Notes under the pieces: generated by a model
Databases searched by the model: none
The model's input: the letters and a program-made list of their open reading frames with translations, nothing else
Told to the model about the DNA's origin: nothing
Part shown: piece by piece, positions 63,695 to 64,000 of the stretch
Layout of the letters: each line of letters opens with the position of its first letter
Numbering within the stretch: the first letter of the stretch is position 1
Made by a program: the position numbers and the translations under genes
NCBI GenBank assembly: GCA_035574315.1
Contig: DATLYW010000019.1
Location: 1-64,000, forward strand
From: Candidatus Zixiibacteriota bacterium
GTDB taxonomy: Bacteria > Desulfobacterota > Binatia > UBA9968
DNA length: 64,000 nt
Reading direction: 5' to 3'

Positions 63695-64000
63695 TTAGGC
63701 CTTCCGCGCCCGTGGCCCGAACGGCTCGGGCTGAAAGGGTCCGTCCCGCCGCTGAAGATAGGCTTTCGTTCCCTGGGTCGCGCGAATCTCGTCCAGCGGC
63801 CGGCGAAACGCCTCGTTCAGCATCATGTGCGCGGGGATCGAGAGCGTGGCGTCCATCCGGAGCGCGTCCCGCAGCCCCATCGCCTGCAACCCCATGGTGG
63901 CGATCTGCAGGTTGATCTTGACGGTTTCCGGCGGCACGCGGGCGATGCGCTCCACGATCGAAAAGCACTCCTCGAGCAGTCGCTCTGCGGGCACGACCTT
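63695..64000 (-). CDS. Enoyl-CoA hydratase-like protein, partial (cut by window end)
   Basis: The last 101 residues of a second crotonase-family protein, whose 5' end lies beyond the window. Its C-terminus parallels the complete gene beside it: PPETVKINLQIATMGLQAMG, an MMLNEAFRRPLDEI helix, and RDGPFQPEPFGPRARK. The two are tandem paralogues 69 bases apart. Confidence 0.85.
   Translation of the reverse strand, partial: KVVPAERLLEECFSIVERIARVPPETVKINLQIATMGLQAMGLRDALRMDATLSIPAHMMLNEAFRRPLDEIRATQGTKAYLQRRDGPFQPEPFGPRARKA

Overview
The window is a dense, GC-rich (roughly two-thirds G+C by eye) bacterial chromosome segment with about 60 protein genes, three tRNAs and no visible phage, insertion sequence or CRISPR array. 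Gene order and content (pyrR-pyrB-carA-carB, aminotransferase-hom-apgM-glpX, miaB followed by a DUF151 nuclease, many NMT1-type and family-1 solute-binding proteins, UbiD-type decarboxylases) resemble uncultured soil or groundwater lineages of the deltaproteobacterial, Binatota, Rokubacteria or Methylomirabilota kind. That placement is an inference from gene content, not from a phylogeny. Promoters of the form TTGnnn-N17-TAnnnn recur, so a sigma70-like consensus fits this genome.

Layout. 1-7.9 kb: two tandem Fe3+/AfuA-type solute-binding proteins, one fused double permease and an ATPase, then an orphan NMT1-like binding protein, a MocA-like nucleotidyltransferase and a Pht5-like protein. 7.9-12.5 kb: thiI (minus), cupin, SnoaL-like protein, SDR, HAD phosphatase, Nudix, and a peroxiredoxin whose peroxidatic position is an in-frame TGA (selenocysteine). 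12.5-20.1 kb: a UbiD decarboxylase, then a minus-strand peptide-transporter operon interrupted by accB-accC. 20.2-28.6 kb: a divergent M19 dipeptidase, two orphan binding proteins, a second UbiD, a mini zinc ribbon, a lone xanthine-dehydrogenase-type large subunit, a 3-hydroxyanthranilate dioxygenase-like cupin and a phosphodiesterase. 28.6-37.9 kb: a PyrR-attenuated pyrimidine operon (leader, pyrR, a three-part PyrB/PyrI-zinc/PyrR fusion, carA, carB) running into recG. 37.9-43.2 kb: aminotransferase, homoserine dehydrogenase, ApgM-family protein, GlpX and a small membrane protein. 43.2-46.1 kb: a small membrane protein, an NMT1-like protein without a signal peptide, Nudix and TANGO2-like genes. 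46.2-51.3 kb: MoxR ATPase, CoxE/VWA protein, miaB, DUF151 nuclease and a TPR protein. 51.5-55.3 kb: a minus-strand operon of a haem-oxygenase-like protein, cyclase, DapA-like aldolase, a 65-residue protein and a sulfide:quinone-oxidoreductase-like flavoprotein that continues through an in-frame TGA. 55.3-64 kb: small and partly broken genes, tRNA-Arg, GNAT, an orphan binding protein, tRNA-Lys and tRNA-Glu, and two tandem enoyl-CoA hydratase-like genes, the last cut by the window end.

The most notable signals are: (1) two independent TGA-containing genes (peroxiredoxin and SQR-like) in which the TGA falls exactly on a catalytic cysteine position and is followed by a SECIS-like hairpin, so the organism probably decodes selenocysteine; (2) a 639-residue aspartate carbamoyltransferase fused to a PyrI-type zinc domain and a PyrR domain, encoded beside a free-standing PyrR and downstream of a complete PyrR attenuator, suggesting that a PyrR fold has replaced the PyrI nucleotide sensor; (3) symmetric overlapping divergent promoters joining a peptide transporter to a dipeptidase.

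Functional reading: the segment mixes housekeeping operons (pyrimidine, threonine-family amino acids, tRNA modification) with an accessory load devoted to scavenging and degrading organic acids or aromatics (binding proteins, UbiD, molybdenum hydroxylase, cupin dioxygenase, enoyl-CoA hydratases). Substrates cannot be named from sequence alone.
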